Below the pieces are notes generated by a model. That model was not told the origin of the DNA. It made no database searches and saw nothing but the letters and a program-made list of their open reading frames with translations. From Leucobacter insecticola (GTDB taxonomy: Bacteria > Actinomycetota > Actinomycetes > Actinomycetales > Microbacteriaceae), in contig NZ_CP049934.1 of the NCBI RefSeq assembly GCF_011382965.1, forward strand, positions 1,860,001 through 1,924,000: a stretch of 64,000 bases of DNA. Direction: 5' to 3'. A program made the position numbers and the translations under genes. Positions 1 through 8,872 of this stretch are shown piece by piece (within the stretch, counting starts at the first letter, position 1; each line of letters opens with the position of its first letter).

Positions 1-623
1 TTGAATCGCTGGGTGCCGGTCTCGACGTGCAGCACCTGGGGGTTGCACCGCGTCTTGGCACGCTCGAACCGGCCGCGGCGCCGCTGCAGCGCGCGATCGA
101 CGATCTGCGTATCGTCCGCTTTGACTACACGCTTCCCGGGCGCGATGCGCCGCTTGAGCGACGTGTTGCCCCGCTGCGCCTGCACCGGCTTGACGGTCGC
201 TGGCATCTGATCGCTTGGGATCTCGACCGCGACGTCGATCGGGTATTTCTTCTCTCTCGCATCTCGGGCGAGGTGCGCCCTGAAACGGCCGTATACGAGG
301 CAGCTCTCAAAGATCACAGCGATGCCGTGATTGCGGCGCTCGTGCAGCGGGGGCAAGAGCACCGTGCAACGCTGCGGGTCCGTCGCGGTTCCATCGCCGA
401 GGCGCGATTGGCGCCGCGCGCAGATCCCCTCCCACACGACGTTGATCCCGTGCAGGGCGAGCTCGATGCGCTTGAACTCTCCGTTGGCATGCTCGACGCC
501 CACGTGCTTGCCGGTGAGCTGCTCGAATACGGCGGTGACGTCACCGTTGTGGCGCCCGCCGAACTGCGCGAGCTGGTGGTGGCGCGGTTGCGTGCGATTG
601 CTGAGGGAGTGACGGATGCATAA
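1..623 (+). CDS. pafB: PafB, WYL-domain transcriptional regulator (5' end outside window)
   Basis: The reading frame is open from base 3, so the gene begins upstream; about 206 C-terminal residues are visible. They match the WYL domain and C-terminal extension of PafB-type regulators, with the core around DYTLPGRD and a segment reading WHLIAWDLDRDVDRVF. The winged-helix DNA-binding part would lie outside the window. In actinobacteria PafB and PafC act as a pair that activates LexA-independent DNA-damage genes; that role is family knowledge. The downstream pafC ATG lies 8 bases inside the end of this gene, so the two are translationally coupled. The call rests on the WYL sequence plus the pafB-pafC-tatC-helicase order. 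Confidence 0.85.
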   Translation, partial: ESLGAGLDVQHLGVAPRLGTLEPAAAPLQRAIDDLRIVRFDYTLPGRDAPLERRVAPLRLHRLDGRWHLIAWDLDRDVDRVFLLSRISGEVRPETAVYEAALKDHSDAVIAALVQRGQEHRATLRVRRGSIAEARLAPRADPLPHDVDPVQGELDALELSVGMLDAHVLAGELLEYGGDVTVVAPAELRELVVARLRAIAEGVTDA

Positions 624-1575
624 GGCGATCCTTGCCCCCGACCGCGTGCTGCTGCTGCTCTCGCTCGTGCCCTACCTCCGTGAGCACGGGCCGACGCCGG
701 TTGCTGAGCTTGCCGACGCCTTTGACGTGTCGCCGAAGCTGCTGCGGACCCTGGTGCGGTTTTTGGGCACGGCGGGGGTGCCGGGGGAGACGCTGAGCTA
801 TCAGCACGAGGATCTTTTCGACATCGACTGGGATGCCCTCGAATACGAAGATCTGGTGAGTCTCACACGCACCGTCGCCGTCGATGACGCGCCACGCTTC
901 GCGCCCGCAGAGACGGCGGCGCTCATCGCGGGCCTCCAAGCGCTCACCGCCGTGCTGCCCGCGGACTACGCTGAGCTTGCCCGCGAGACGGCGGCAAAGC
1001 TGGGGGCGGCGCTCGGTGATGCGGAGAAGCACGCCTCCTTCACCGTGACCGCTGACGCCGAGGATCCGCGAGTTCCGATCCTCATTGCCGCGGTCGACGA
1101 GCACACCCAGCTCAGCTTTGGGTACCGCGACGCTGCGGGCGTGCAGAGCTCCCGCACGGTCGATCCGATCTCGCTCACGCAAGAATCGGGTACCTGGTAT
1201 CTGCGTGGCTTCTGTCACGACCGGCAGGCAGAACGAACGTTCCGGCTCGACCACATGAGCGAGATAACCTCGCTAGGCACCCCGGCCGTCCATCGACGCG
1301 TCGAAGTGCAGAGCCCCGCGGTCACCGAAGCCGCTGTCCACCTCACCGCATCATTACCCGCAAATCTGCTCCCGCTGATTCGGGGATTTGATCCAGAGAT
1401 TCTCGACGAAGACTCGAGTGGCCGTCTCCGCGTGCGGATCGCGGCCTGGCACGAACGGGCCGCGATCCAATTGGTGCAGCGGGCGCCCGGATCCATCCTC
1501 ATCGAAGCACCCGAGGCCGCCCGCCAGGCTGTACGGGACTGGGCTGCGCGTGCGCTCGCAAGTTACGACGCATAG
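616..1575 (+). CDS. pafC: PafC, WYL-domain transcriptional regulator
   Basis: A 319-residue protein with an N-terminal winged helix (about residues 5-60: LVPYLREHGPTPVAELADAF, then DVSPKLLRTLVRFL) and a WYL domain at about 150-220 (SFGYRDAAGVQSS, then GTWYLRGFCHD and ERTFRLDHMSEI). It follows pafB with an 8-bp overlap. PafB and PafC act together as a ligand-gated activator of DNA-damage genes in actinobacteria (family knowledge). The ATG at 616 is used because it is the coupled start and gives the expected N-terminus. Nothing looks damaged. Confidence 0.9.
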   Translation: MHKAILAPDRVLLLLSLVPYLREHGPTPVAELADAFDVSPKLLRTLVRFLGTAGVPGETLSYQHEDLFDIDWDALEYEDLVSLTRTVAVDDAPRFAPAETAALIAGLQALTAVLPADYAELARETAAKLGAALGDAEKHASFTVTADAEDPRVPILIAAVDEHTQLSFGYRDAAGVQSSRTVDPISLTQESGTWYLRGFCHDRQAERTFRLDHMSEITSLGTPAVHRRVEVQSPAVTEAAVHLTASLPANLLPLIRGFDPEILDEDSSGRLRVRIAAWHERAAIQLVQRAPGSILIEAPEAARQAVRDWAARALASYDA

Positions 1576-1601
1576 CGGCGAGATACGCAGACGGGCTGGG
1601 A

Positions 1602-1607
1602 TAAACT
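1602..1607 (+). promoter_or_regulatory. -10 element TAAACT for a leaderless tatC transcript
   Basis: TAAACT ends 6 bases before the ATG at 1614. That places the transcription start on the start codon, and no Shine-Dalgarno sequence is present. No convincing -35 box is seen. The same arrangement recurs at other genes in this window. Confidence 0.45.
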
Positions 1608-1613
1608 GTGGCA

Positions 1614-2447
1614 ATGGCAACCAAGGCGCGTAAGAAACGCGGCTCCGAAGGACGGATGAGTCTCGGCGAGCATCTTGTGGAACTGCGTCGGCGCCTGTTC
1701 ATTTCGGCCGGCGCGATTGTGGCCGGTCTGGTTGGCGGCTGGATTCTCTCCGACTGGGTGTGGGCGATGCTGCGCAGGCCCGTGGAAGATCTGGGGGCAC
1801 TCGGGCGGGAAGCGGCGATCACCTACGCCGACGTAACGAGCGGGTTCGACACGAAAGTGCAGATCTCGCTGTTCATTGCCGTGCTGATCGCCTCTCCGAT
1901 CTGGCTGTACCAGATCTGGGCGTTTGTTGCCCCCGGACTGACGCGCCGCGAAAAACTGTACGGTGTGGCGTTTCTCGGTGCCGCGGTGCCGCTGTTTCTC
2001 GGCGGTGCCTTCGCCGGGTGGAGTGTGTTGCCCAACATTGTGCGGCTGCTTGCGAGCTTTCAGCCGGATCAAGACGCATTCTTCTTGAACGCGCGCACCT
2101 ATCTCGACTTCTCCATCAAGCTGTTGCTCGCCGTGGGAATCGGGTTTGTGATGCCGGTGTTCCTGGTCCTGCTGAACTTCCTGGGAGTGGTGCGCGGGGC
2201 TTCGATCCTGAAGAGCTGGCGCATGGCGATCCTGATCATCATCCTGTTTGCCGGGATCGCCACGCCCGCGGCCGACCTGATGAGCATGTTTTTGCTCGCT
2301 ATCCCCATTGTGGTGCTGTACTTCATGGCGGCGGGGATCGCGATCCTGCACGATCGCAGGGTCGACAAACGGCGAGCGGAAGAGCTGGCCGAGTACGATC
2401 TTGAGAACAGCGGCGGTTCCGAAACCCCGAGTGAGGAAACCGCGTGA
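1614..2447 (+). CDS. tatC: Sec-independent protein translocase subunit TatC
   Basis: A 277-residue polytopic membrane protein. It has the TatC signature near the N-terminus (MSLGEHLVELRRRLF), the conserved FVAPGLTRREK segment in the first periplasmic loop region, and about six hydrophobic segments. TatC recognises twin-arginine signal peptides and builds the Tat translocon with TatA. I prefer the ATG at 1614 over the GTG at 1608 because a -10 box sits 6 bases upstream. In many actinobacteria tatA lies between pafC and tatC; here only about 38 bases separate pafC and tatC, so tatA must be elsewhere. The last base block overlaps the helicase start (GTGA). Confidence 0.93.
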   Translation: MATKARKKRGSEGRMSLGEHLVELRRRLFISAGAIVAGLVGGWILSDWVWAMLRRPVEDLGALGREAAITYADVTSGFDTKVQISLFIAVLIASPIWLYQIWAFVAPGLTRREKLYGVAFLGAAVPLFLGGAFAGWSVLPNIVRLLASFQPDQDAFFLNARTYLDFSIKLLLAVGIGFVMPVFLVLLNFLGVVRGASILKSWRMAILIIILFAGIATPAADLMSMFLLAIPIVVLYFMAAGIAILHDRRVDKRRAEELAEYDLENSGGSETPSEETA

Positions 2448-4726
2448 TCGCGCCGCGGCACCCCGCGCTCGCGCAGTTTCAGGAACATCTCGGATACACC
2501 CTCGACCCGTTTCAGGTGGCCGCGTGCGAGCGGCTCGAAGAGGGGAGGAGCGTGCTCGTTGCCGCCCCCACGGGTTCCGGCAAGACAACCGTGGCGGAGT
2601 TCGCCGTGCACCTCGCCCGGCGCGAACGGGATGCCCGCATCTTTTACACGGCCCCCATCAAGGCGCTCTCAAACCAGAAGTTTCACGAACTCTGCGCCGA
2701 ATACGGTGAAGACGAGGTGGGACTCCTCACCGGTGACGTAAACATTCGCGGTGACGCTCCCGTGGTGGTGATGACCACCGAGGTGCTGCGCAACATGATT
2801 TACGCTGAGTCTGCCGCACTCACCGATCTGGCGTTTGTGGTGCTCGACGAGGTGCACTATCTCGGGGATCGCTTCCGCGGGGCGGTGTGGGAAGAAATCA
2901 TCCTGCATCTGCCGCGTGAGGTCAGACTTGTGTCGCTGTCCGCAACGGTGTCGAACGCTGAAGAGTTCGGTGATTGGATGCACGCGGTGCGTGGCGACAC
3001 CGACGTGATTCTCTCCGAACACCGGCCGGTGCCGCTCTACCAGCACGTACTGACCTCGAAGGAGCTGCTGCCGCTGTACGTCAGCGACGCGGGCGAACTG
3101 GTCGCTCGTGGGCGCCTGAATCCCGAGTTGCGGATGCTTGAACGGCGGGGGCGCCCTGGGGGCCGCGATGGCGGACGCGGGCGTGCTCATCACCGGCAGC
3201 GCAGTCGGGGCGGCCCGCCCGTGCGCGTCAAGCGGGTGTCGCGCGCCGATATCGCCAGAGCACTCGAAGAAACCGAAATGCTGCCGGCCATCGTGTTTGT
3301 GTTTAGCCGCAACGGTTGCGATCAGGCGGTCAGGCAGTGTCTGTTCGACGGCATCCGTCTGACCACGCGCGAGGAGCGCGACGAGATTCGTGCCGCCGCG
3401 TCACCACTCGTTGCAGAAATGAGTGACGAGGAACGCCGCGTGCTGGGGGTGAGTGAATGGCTGGCCGGGCTGGAACGCGGCATCGCGGCCCACCACGCTG
3501 GCCTGCTTCCGATGTTCAAATCGGTGGTGGAAGATCTGTTTCAGCGCCGCCTCGTGAAGCTCGTGTACGCCACCGAGACACTCGCGCTCGGTATCAACAT
3601 GCCGGCTCGTGCCGTGGCGATCGAACGCCTCGACAAGTTCAACGGCGAACAGCGTGTGCCGCTGACCTCCGGCGAGTATACGCAGCTGACGGGACGCGCC
3701 GGACGTCGCGGCATCGACACCGAGGGTCATGCGGTGGTGGTGTGGAGTGACGGGGTCGATCTTGAATCGCTGGCGCACCTCGCGGGCGCGAGATCCTTCC
3801 CTGTGCGCTCGAGTTTCCGGCCGACCGCAAACATGGCGGTAAACCTGTTGCAGCGCATGGATGTTGAACGCGCCCGCGACACCCTCGAACTTTCCTTCGC
3901 GCAGTTTCAGGCGGATCGCGACGTCGTTGACCAGGCCCGCGCGCTCCGGGCAGAGCAGGACTCCCTCGCAGGCTACGACGCTGCGGTGGCGAGGGCTCAG
4001 GGCTCAGACAAGAAGCGCTGGGAGGATCGCGCCCGCAAGCTCCGCCGCAAGATCGAGCGCGGCAGGCGGCAGATCGCGTCGCGCACCGGGACCATCGCGC
4101 GCACCTTCGATCGTGTCGTTGACGAGTTGATCGTGCTTGACTACTTGACCGAGGCCGGTGCGGGTGGTGGTGACTCCGAGCTCGTCGTCGCACCCTGGGG
4201 TGAGCTGCTGCGCCGGATCTATGGCGAGCGCGACCTGCTTGTTGCTGAGTGCCTGCGGCACGACACCCTGGGCGGACTCGATGCGGCGGGCCTCGCCGCG
4301 ATGTGCTGCGTGCTGAGCTACGAACCGCGTCGTGACGATGAGGTTGACGTTCGGCTGCCGGGCGGACCCGCATTTGCGGCGGCCTACGACCAGGTGCTCG
4401 ACATTTGGGCGGAGCTGGACGAGCTTGCCGAGCGCTTCCGTCTGCCGCGCAGCGAGATGCCACACGCCGGCATGGCCATGACCATGCACCAGTGGGCGAG
4501 TGGACGAGCGATCGAACGAATTCTTGAAAACTCGGGCATCGGTGCCGGTGACTTCGTGCGGTGGTCCAAGCAGACGATTGACCTGCTCGACCAGATCACC
4601 CAGGCCTGCGAAGCGGCAGCGCGTTCCGGCATCGACGCGGAGCGGCTGGGAACCCTCGCCAAGCTCGCGCGTGACGCGAAGCGGGGTGTGCGTCGCGGGA
4701 TCGTAGAAGCATCGAGTTCGAGTTGA
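2444..4726 (+). CDS. helY: DEAD/DEAH-box RNA helicase, Ski2/HelY type
   Basis: A 760-residue superfamily 2 helicase. Walker A is AAPTGSGKTT (about residue 40), the DEAD-type box is LDEVHY (about 135), motif III is LSATVSN, and motif VI is QLTGRAGRRGID (about 410). The C-terminal part carries the Ski2-like arch and DSHCT-type helical region. It is likely an ATP-dependent RNA helicase in RNA turnover; the substrate cannot be read from sequence. The start GTG at 2444 overlaps the tatC stop as GTGA, and its end overlaps the lnt region. The tatC-helicase-lnt order is typical of actinobacteria. Confidence 0.9.
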   Translation: MIAPRHPALAQFQEHLGYTLDPFQVAACERLEEGRSVLVAAPTGSGKTTVAEFAVHLARRERDARIFYTAPIKALSNQKFHELCAEYGEDEVGLLTGDVNIRGDAPVVVMTTEVLRNMIYAESAALTDLAFVVLDEVHYLGDRFRGAVWEEIILHLPREVRLVSLSATVSNAEEFGDWMHAVRGDTDVILSEHRPVPLYQHVLTSKELLPLYVSDAGELVARGRLNPELRMLERRGRPGGRDGGRGRAHHRQRSRGGPPVRVKRVSRADIARALEETEMLPAIVFVFSRNGCDQAVRQCLFDGIRLTTREERDEIRAAASPLVAEMSDEERRVLGVSEWLAGLERGIAAHHAGLLPMFKSVVEDLFQRRLVKLVYATETLALGINMPARAVAIERLDKFNGEQRVPLTSGEYTQLTGRAGRRGIDTEGHAVVVWSDGVDLESLAHLAGARSFPVRSSFRPTANMAVNLLQRMDVERARDTLELSFAQFQADRDVVDQARALRAEQDSLAGYDAAVARAQGSDKKRWEDRARKLRRKIERGRRQIASRTGTIARTFDRVVDELIVLDYLTEAGAGGGDSELVVAPWGELLRRIYGERDLLVAECLRHDTLGGLDAAGLAAMCCVLSYEPRRDDEVDVRLPGGPAFAAAYDQVLDIWAELDELAERFRLPRSEMPHAGMAMTMHQWASGRAIERILENSGIGAGDFVRWSKQTIDLLDQITQACEAAARSGIDAERLGTLAKLARDAKRGVRRGIVEASSSS

Positions 4727-4728
4727 AG

Positions 4729-6378
4729 ATGAATCCGCCGGTTGAGCCGGCTCGCCCTTCCCCGCCGTTTGAGCGCGCGCAGCAAGTCGAAACCCGCTTA
4801 CCGCTCTGGCTCGCCGCCGTCTGTGCCGCCACGGGTGGCCTCTTGCTCGATGCTGCAACGCCCGGCCTCGCCTGGTGGTGGGCGGCGTTTCCCGGCATCG
4901 CTCTGGTGCTTGCGGCGCTCTGGCAGCAGACAATCGGCAGGGGTGCACTGCTCGGCGCAATCGCGGGCGCGGCATTTTGGATGCCGCAGATTTCGTGGCT
5001 GACGCTGTACCTCGGCCCGGTGCCGTGGGCGGGGCTCAGCGGCGTCATGACCGCATGGTGGGTGCTATTCGGGATCCTCGCCGCGATCGCGAGCCGCGGA
5101 CTCGCCCAGCTTTCTTGGCTGGCGGCGAGGCGCTGGCGCTTGTGCCTCGCGCAGGCCGCCGCGCTCGCCGGACTGTGGGTGCTGCGCGAGCAGGTGCAGG
5201 GCGCCTGGCCCTACGGTGGTTTCCCCTGGGGGCGGATCGCGCACACCCAGGCTGACGGGCCGCTCGTGCAGGCGGTCTCCTGGCTCGGGTTCGCCGGGCT
5301 TTCGGGCGTTGTGGTGTTTGCGTGCGCGATCCCGATCGCCGCGTGGTTTGCGCGGATGCCGCGCCTCGGCTTGATTGCTCCTGGAAGCACGGTTGTGTTG
5401 CTTGTGCTGCTCGCTGTGATCCCCGCCGCGCCTCTGCCCGAAACGGGCACGCTGCGCGTAGCCGCTGTGCAGGGAAACTCGAAATCTGGCATCTTCGATG
5501 ACCGCGAGTCCGGGTCCGTGCTTCGTGACCATCTGAACGCGACAGCCGCGCTGCTCGATGAGCTTGACGCGGCGGGTGAACAGGTCGATGTGATTGTGTG
5601 GCCGGAGAACAGCGCCGAGTTCAATCTTCCCGGGAACCGCGAGGCGGATGCGCAGCTGCGATCCCTCTCGAAGCGCGCGGGCGCACCGATCGTGGTGGGT
5701 TCGATCCTGCCTCACGACAGTGGCATTTATGGCGGCGGTGCCTACACGAACAGCACGCTCGTCTGGGATGAGGACGGTGACACGGCACTCCGTTACGACA
5801 AGCGGTACCCGGTGCCGTTCGCCGAGTACATGCCGAATCGCGAGTTCTTCCACGCGCTCGCGCCCGATCTTGTGGATCTGGTGCAGCTGGAATACTCAGC
5901 CGGAAAAGTCTCGCCGGTGGTGGAGATTGCGCATGGCAAGACGGCACAAAGCAAGACGTCGTTTGCCGCGGGTCTCGCGATCTGTTTTGACGTCATCTTT
6001 GACGGGCAGGCCACCCGGATGGTGGATGACGGGGCCGAAGTCATCTTTGCCCAAACCAACAATGCCGACTTTGGTCGCACCGATGAGAGCGCGCAGCAAC
6101 TCGCGATTGCGAGGCTGCGGGCCGTTGAGACCGGGCGAGCGCTCGTGAACATTTCGACCGTGGGTACCAGCGCCGTGGTGGCGCCGGATGGGCGGGACCT
6201 TGATCGTCTGGTGCCGTTCACCGCGGATGCAATGGTTGCTGAGGTGCCGCTGGTCCAGGGCGAAACCCCCGCGCTTCGGTATGGTGCCGCGATCACGTGG
6301 CTGTGGGGGGTGCTTGGTGGTGCCGGTGCTGTTGCCGGGGGCGTGGTCCTGCTGCGATCACGGCGGGCACGGCGTTGA
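4729..6378 (+). CDS. lnt: Apolipoprotein N-acyltransferase
   Basis: About 549 residues. The N-terminal half has several transmembrane helices (roughly residues 25-230). The C-terminal half is a nitrilase-fold domain containing the Glu-Lys-Cys triad of the Lnt family: Glu in VIVWPENSAEF, Lys in YDKRYPVPFAEYMP, Cys in LAICFDVIFDG. Lnt adds the third acyl chain to lipoproteins at the outer face of the plasma membrane. The window encodes lipoproteins that could be substrates (ctaC product, cutinase-like protein). A TTG at 4723 that overlaps the helicase stop is an alternative start; ATG 4729 is chosen as the first ATG. The gene is followed by a membrane protein and rbpA. Confidence 0.92.
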   Translation: MNPPVEPARPSPPFERAQQVETRLPLWLAAVCAATGGLLLDAATPGLAWWWAAFPGIALVLAALWQQTIGRGALLGAIAGAAFWMPQISWLTLYLGPVPWAGLSGVMTAWWVLFGILAAIASRGLAQLSWLAARRWRLCLAQAAALAGLWVLREQVQGAWPYGGFPWGRIAHTQADGPLVQAVSWLGFAGLSGVVVFACAIPIAAWFARMPRLGLIAPGSTVVLLVLLAVIPAAPLPETGTLRVAAVQGNSKSGIFDDRESGSVLRDHLNATAALLDELDAAGEQVDVIVWPENSAEFNLPGNREADAQLRSLSKRAGAPIVVGSILPHDSGIYGGGAYTNSTLVWDEDGDTALRYDKRYPVPFAEYMPNREFFHALAPDLVDLVQLEYSAGKVSPVVEIAHGKTAQSKTSFAAGLAICFDVIFDGQATRMVDDGAEVIFAQTNNADFGRTDESAQQLAIARLRAVETGRALVNISTVGTSAVVAPDGRDLDRLVPFTADAMVAEVPLVQGETPALRYGAAITWLWGVLGGAGAVAGGVVLLRSRRARR

Positions 6379-6380
6379 CA

Positions 6381-6386
6381 TAGGAT
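6381..6386 (+). promoter_or_regulatory. -10 element TAGGAT, leaderless arrangement
   Basis: TAGGAT is followed by 7 bases and then the GTG start at 6394. A TTGACA-like hexamer lies only 1-2 bases upstream, too close to act as the -35 box for this -10. It supports GTG 6394 as the start of the next gene. Confidence 0.4.
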
Positions 6387-6393
6387 ATGTCCC

Positions 6394-7461
6394 GTGGCGG
6401 GCATAACATCCCTTGAAAACTTCAGACGCGTTGCAAAGCTCAACGCACCGGTGACCCGGAGTGTCGAGCGTCGCCAGAACCTTGGCCTCGGTCTCCTGCT
6501 CGGGTTCTTGACTCCGCTATTTCTGCTCATCGGCGGCCTCATGGTGTTCATTGTGTTGTGGAGCGTGGATAAGCCCTCGGACGGCACCACCTCTGCAGCA
6601 TCTCCGACGAACGCGTTATTCGGCGGCCTCGGGGCGTTCCTCATCGCCTTCTTGCTCATCGGCGCGGGCGTCTCGATTCTGGTGAAGCGCAAGCGGGCCT
6701 GGCTGCGGCATCGTGCCGCGGCGGCAATGGGTCAGCGGCATGGTTGGCACTTCCTGCTTGAGCAAGACCTCGCTGAGTTCGAAGGAACGCTCTTTCGGGT
6801 CGGGGCTAATGGAATCGTTGAGGACGCCCTGCATATTCACGAGCCACGATTTGCCGAGGTCGGCAACTACTCCTTCGCGCCGAGCGACCGCAACAATCAG
6901 CGCTTCGAGATCGGTTTTGTGTCGCTGAAATTGCCGCGCTCCCTGCCGCACATGTATCTCGCTTCCGAGAAGCGGAGCAGGAAGCCGCGCGCTTTCCATC
7001 TTCCCTTCACCTCGGATCAAAAGCTCTCGCTTGAGGGAGATTTTGACAACTTCTTCACTCTTTATTGCCCGCGCGAGTACGAGCGCGATGCGCTCTATGT
7101 GTTCACCCCCGATCTGATGGCCTTGATGATCGACCGGGCCGACGGCTACGACATTGAGATCCTCGGGGAGTGGCTTTTCATCTATGCCCGCGAACCCTTC
7201 GACATGACGAACGAGGAGGTGCTCGAGATCACCGAGACGTTTAACGACACCATTGGCGATCTCACCGAGCGTCAGACGCGCCGATACGTCGATGACCGCA
7301 CGGGCGATCCGTGGCAGGTGGGCGCGGCCGGGGCGCGTCTGCGTGACCGTCGAGTGCTCATCACCGCGCTGCTGGTGAGCGCTGCCGGCTGGATCGTCGG
7401 AGCGGCATTCGTGCTCATCTACGCGCAGACGACAGGCATCCTCGACAAGCTGACGGGCTAG
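6394..7461 (+). CDS. Conserved membrane protein of unknown function
   Basis: A 355-residue protein that I cannot name. Two hydrophobic segments lie near the N-terminus (about residues 30-55 and 75-95) and one near the C-terminus (about 325-345). Between them is a roughly 220-residue soluble region with no cysteine cluster or enzyme motif I recognise. The topology suggests a membrane-anchored domain on one face of the membrane. It lies between lnt and rbpA on the lnt strand, so it could be cotranscribed with lnt or driven from its own -10 element. It resembles uncharacterised Microbacteriaceae membrane proteins, but I do not assign a role. Confidence 0.75.
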   Translation: MAGITSLENFRRVAKLNAPVTRSVERRQNLGLGLLLGFLTPLFLLIGGLMVFIVLWSVDKPSDGTTSAASPTNALFGGLGAFLIAFLLIGAGVSILVKRKRAWLRHRAAAAMGQRHGWHFLLEQDLAEFEGTLFRVGANGIVEDALHIHEPRFAEVGNYSFAPSDRNNQRFEIGFVSLKLPRSLPHMYLASEKRSRKPRAFHLPFTSDQKLSLEGDFDNFFTLYCPREYERDALYVFTPDLMALMIDRADGYDIEILGEWLFIYAREPFDMTNEEVLEITETFNDTIGDLTERQTRRYVDDRTGDPWQVGAAGARLRDRRVLITALLVSAAGWIVGAAFVLIYAQTTGILDKLTG

Positions 7462-7476
7462 ATTGTCATCTCGACC

Positions 7477-7839
7477 CTACTCGCTCGCGGTTCCACGCCG
7501 TTCACGTAAGAGCTGAAGTCGTTCCTCCAACAGTTCTTCGAGTTCTTCTCGGCTGCGGCGCTCAATGAGCATGTCCCACGGGGTGCGCTGTGCGGCTTCT
7601 TTCTCTTCGAATTCGGCGCGGGCGGCTCGCCCAGCCTCGTCATCGAGAAAACCGACCTCGCCGCTTTTCTGATCCGCCCACTCTGCCGGCGGCTCCGCAT
7701 CTGCGTCGAGCATGATCGTAAACCGGCGCCCTCGGTCAGTGAGGTATTCGACAGCTCGACGCGGTGACAGCTCGACACCCACTTCGCCCTGCAGGCTTGT
7801 CGCTCCGATGCGCGTGCCGCGCAATGTTCGCTCTGCCAT
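7477..7839 (-). CDS. rbpA: RNA polymerase-binding protein RbpA
   Basis: A 120-residue actinobacterial transcription factor. The N-terminus MAERTLRGTRIGA and core EYLTDRGRRFTIMLDADAE match RbpA. The C-terminal sigma-interaction domain is clear (TPWDMLIERRSREELEELLE). RbpA binds the RNA polymerase beta subunit and group I sigma factors and stabilises open complexes (family knowledge). The ATG at 7839 is chosen because a strong AAGGAGGT Shine-Dalgarno sequence lies just upstream (about 7843-7850 on this strand); a longer in-frame start at 7884 would place that site inside the gene. It points towards the preceding membrane-protein gene, ending 15 bases from it. Confidence 0.94.
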   Translation of the reverse strand: MAERTLRGTRIGATSLQGEVGVELSPRRAVEYLTDRGRRFTIMLDADAEPPAEWADQKSGEVGFLDDEAGRAARAEFEEKEAAQRTPWDMLIERRSREELEELLEERLQLLRERRGTASE

Positions 7840-7999
7840 GATGACCTCCTTGCCGGTGTTCCCCACAGCCAGGCAGCCCCGCAACCGGGTCTGCCCTCAC
7901 TCGTTACTTGAAGAGTACTCTCTTGATGCGGGCGGCGGTACCCTTCGAATGCTGAGTGAATTCTGGTATGTGGGGTGTTACCGACGGGATGACACTCCG

Positions 8000-8872
8000 C
8001 TAGGCCGCCGCAGCCTCGGGGCCGGCAGCGCGGCGGATCACCACGTCACCGTTGCCCGTCCGTGCCACCACCTCCAGGGTCTCTTGGGCTTCGCTCGGAC
8101 CCGCGGCGGGGCCGAGGTCGTTGCGGATCCTCCCACTGGCGGAGTTTAGATCCAGCCAGGCGGCCGTACCCTCGCGCACGCCGACCCCCACCGAACCGCT
8201 CGCTGTACGAAGGGACACTGATCCGCGTATCGCGTCTTCCACCCGCAGGTTTCCGTGTGACGTTTTGAGGTCGACCTCGCCGCACGACTGACGCACCACC
8301 ATGTCGCCGTGGGCGCTCTTGAGACGCACCCGTCCCGAGATGTCGGAGACAAACACATCGCCGTGCGCGGAGGAAACCGAGCCGTCGCCATTCAGGCTGC
8401 CGAGGCGCAGAGTGCCGTTCCCCGTCGCCACATCAATGCGCTCGGTGACACGGCCAATATGGCAATCGCCGTTTCCCGTGCGTGAGCGCAGGCTGACACA
8501 GCGGTCCACCCAGATCTCGCCCTGACCGGACTTCAGTTCAACCTCGTCGAAGATTCCCTCGCAGCGGAGGTGGCCCATTCCGGTGGTGGCCCTGAGCTTG
8601 CTGCCGAGCGGCAATCGCACGGTGACATCGACCGCGGTCGCAAAATCGAACCAGCTGGTGCGGAGGGGTGGCCGGAAGGTGACCTCGAGGAGTCCGTTTG
8701 TGAAGCTCACCGTGAGGTGATCCTTGAGTCGCTGCTCCACGCCGCGCCGCAGGGTTTTGGGGGTCACCTCAACGGTAGTGTCGCCACGTTCCTCGGCGAT
8801 GACGAGGATGTTTGATTTCGTCGCCATGTGGATCACCGCGGTGACGGGGCGTGGGGTCTCAAACGTTTTCAT
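8000..8872 (-). CDS. DUF4097 family beta-strand repeat protein
   Basis: A 290-residue protein of repeated short beta-strand units. The recurring pattern is a Gly-Asn-Gly or His-Gly-Asp/Asn turn: RTGNGDCHIG, ATGNGTLRLG, SAHGDVFVSD, SAHGDMVVRQ, TSHGNLRVED, TASGSVGVGV, RTGNGDVVIR. This predicts a right-handed beta-solenoid of the DUF4097 type. There is no signal peptide or transmembrane helix, so it is probably cytoplasmic. The molecular role of the family is unknown to me. The ATG at 8872 overlaps the stop of the upstream ribbon-helix-helix gene (TAATG), so the two are an operon under the operator at 9390-9452. Confidence 0.82.
   Translation of the reverse strand: MKTFETPRPVTAVIHMATKSNILVIAEERGDTTVEVTPKTLRRGVEQRLKDHLTVSFTNGLLEVTFRPPLRTSWFDFATAVDVTVRLPLGSKLRATTGMGHLRCEGIFDEVELKSGQGEIWVDRCVSLRSRTGNGDCHIGRVTERIDVATGNGTLRLGSLNGDGSVSSAHGDVFVSDISGRVRLKSAHGDMVVRQSCGEVDLKTSHGNLRVEDAIRGSVSLRTASGSVGVGVREGTAAWLDLNSASGRIRNDLGPAAGPSEAQETLEVVARTGNGDVVIRRAAGPEAAAA

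Noticed and set aside
1563..2588. 341-codon minus-strand frame across tatC
   Set aside because: Antisense to tatC with no recognisable protein features; long antisense frames are expected at this GC content.
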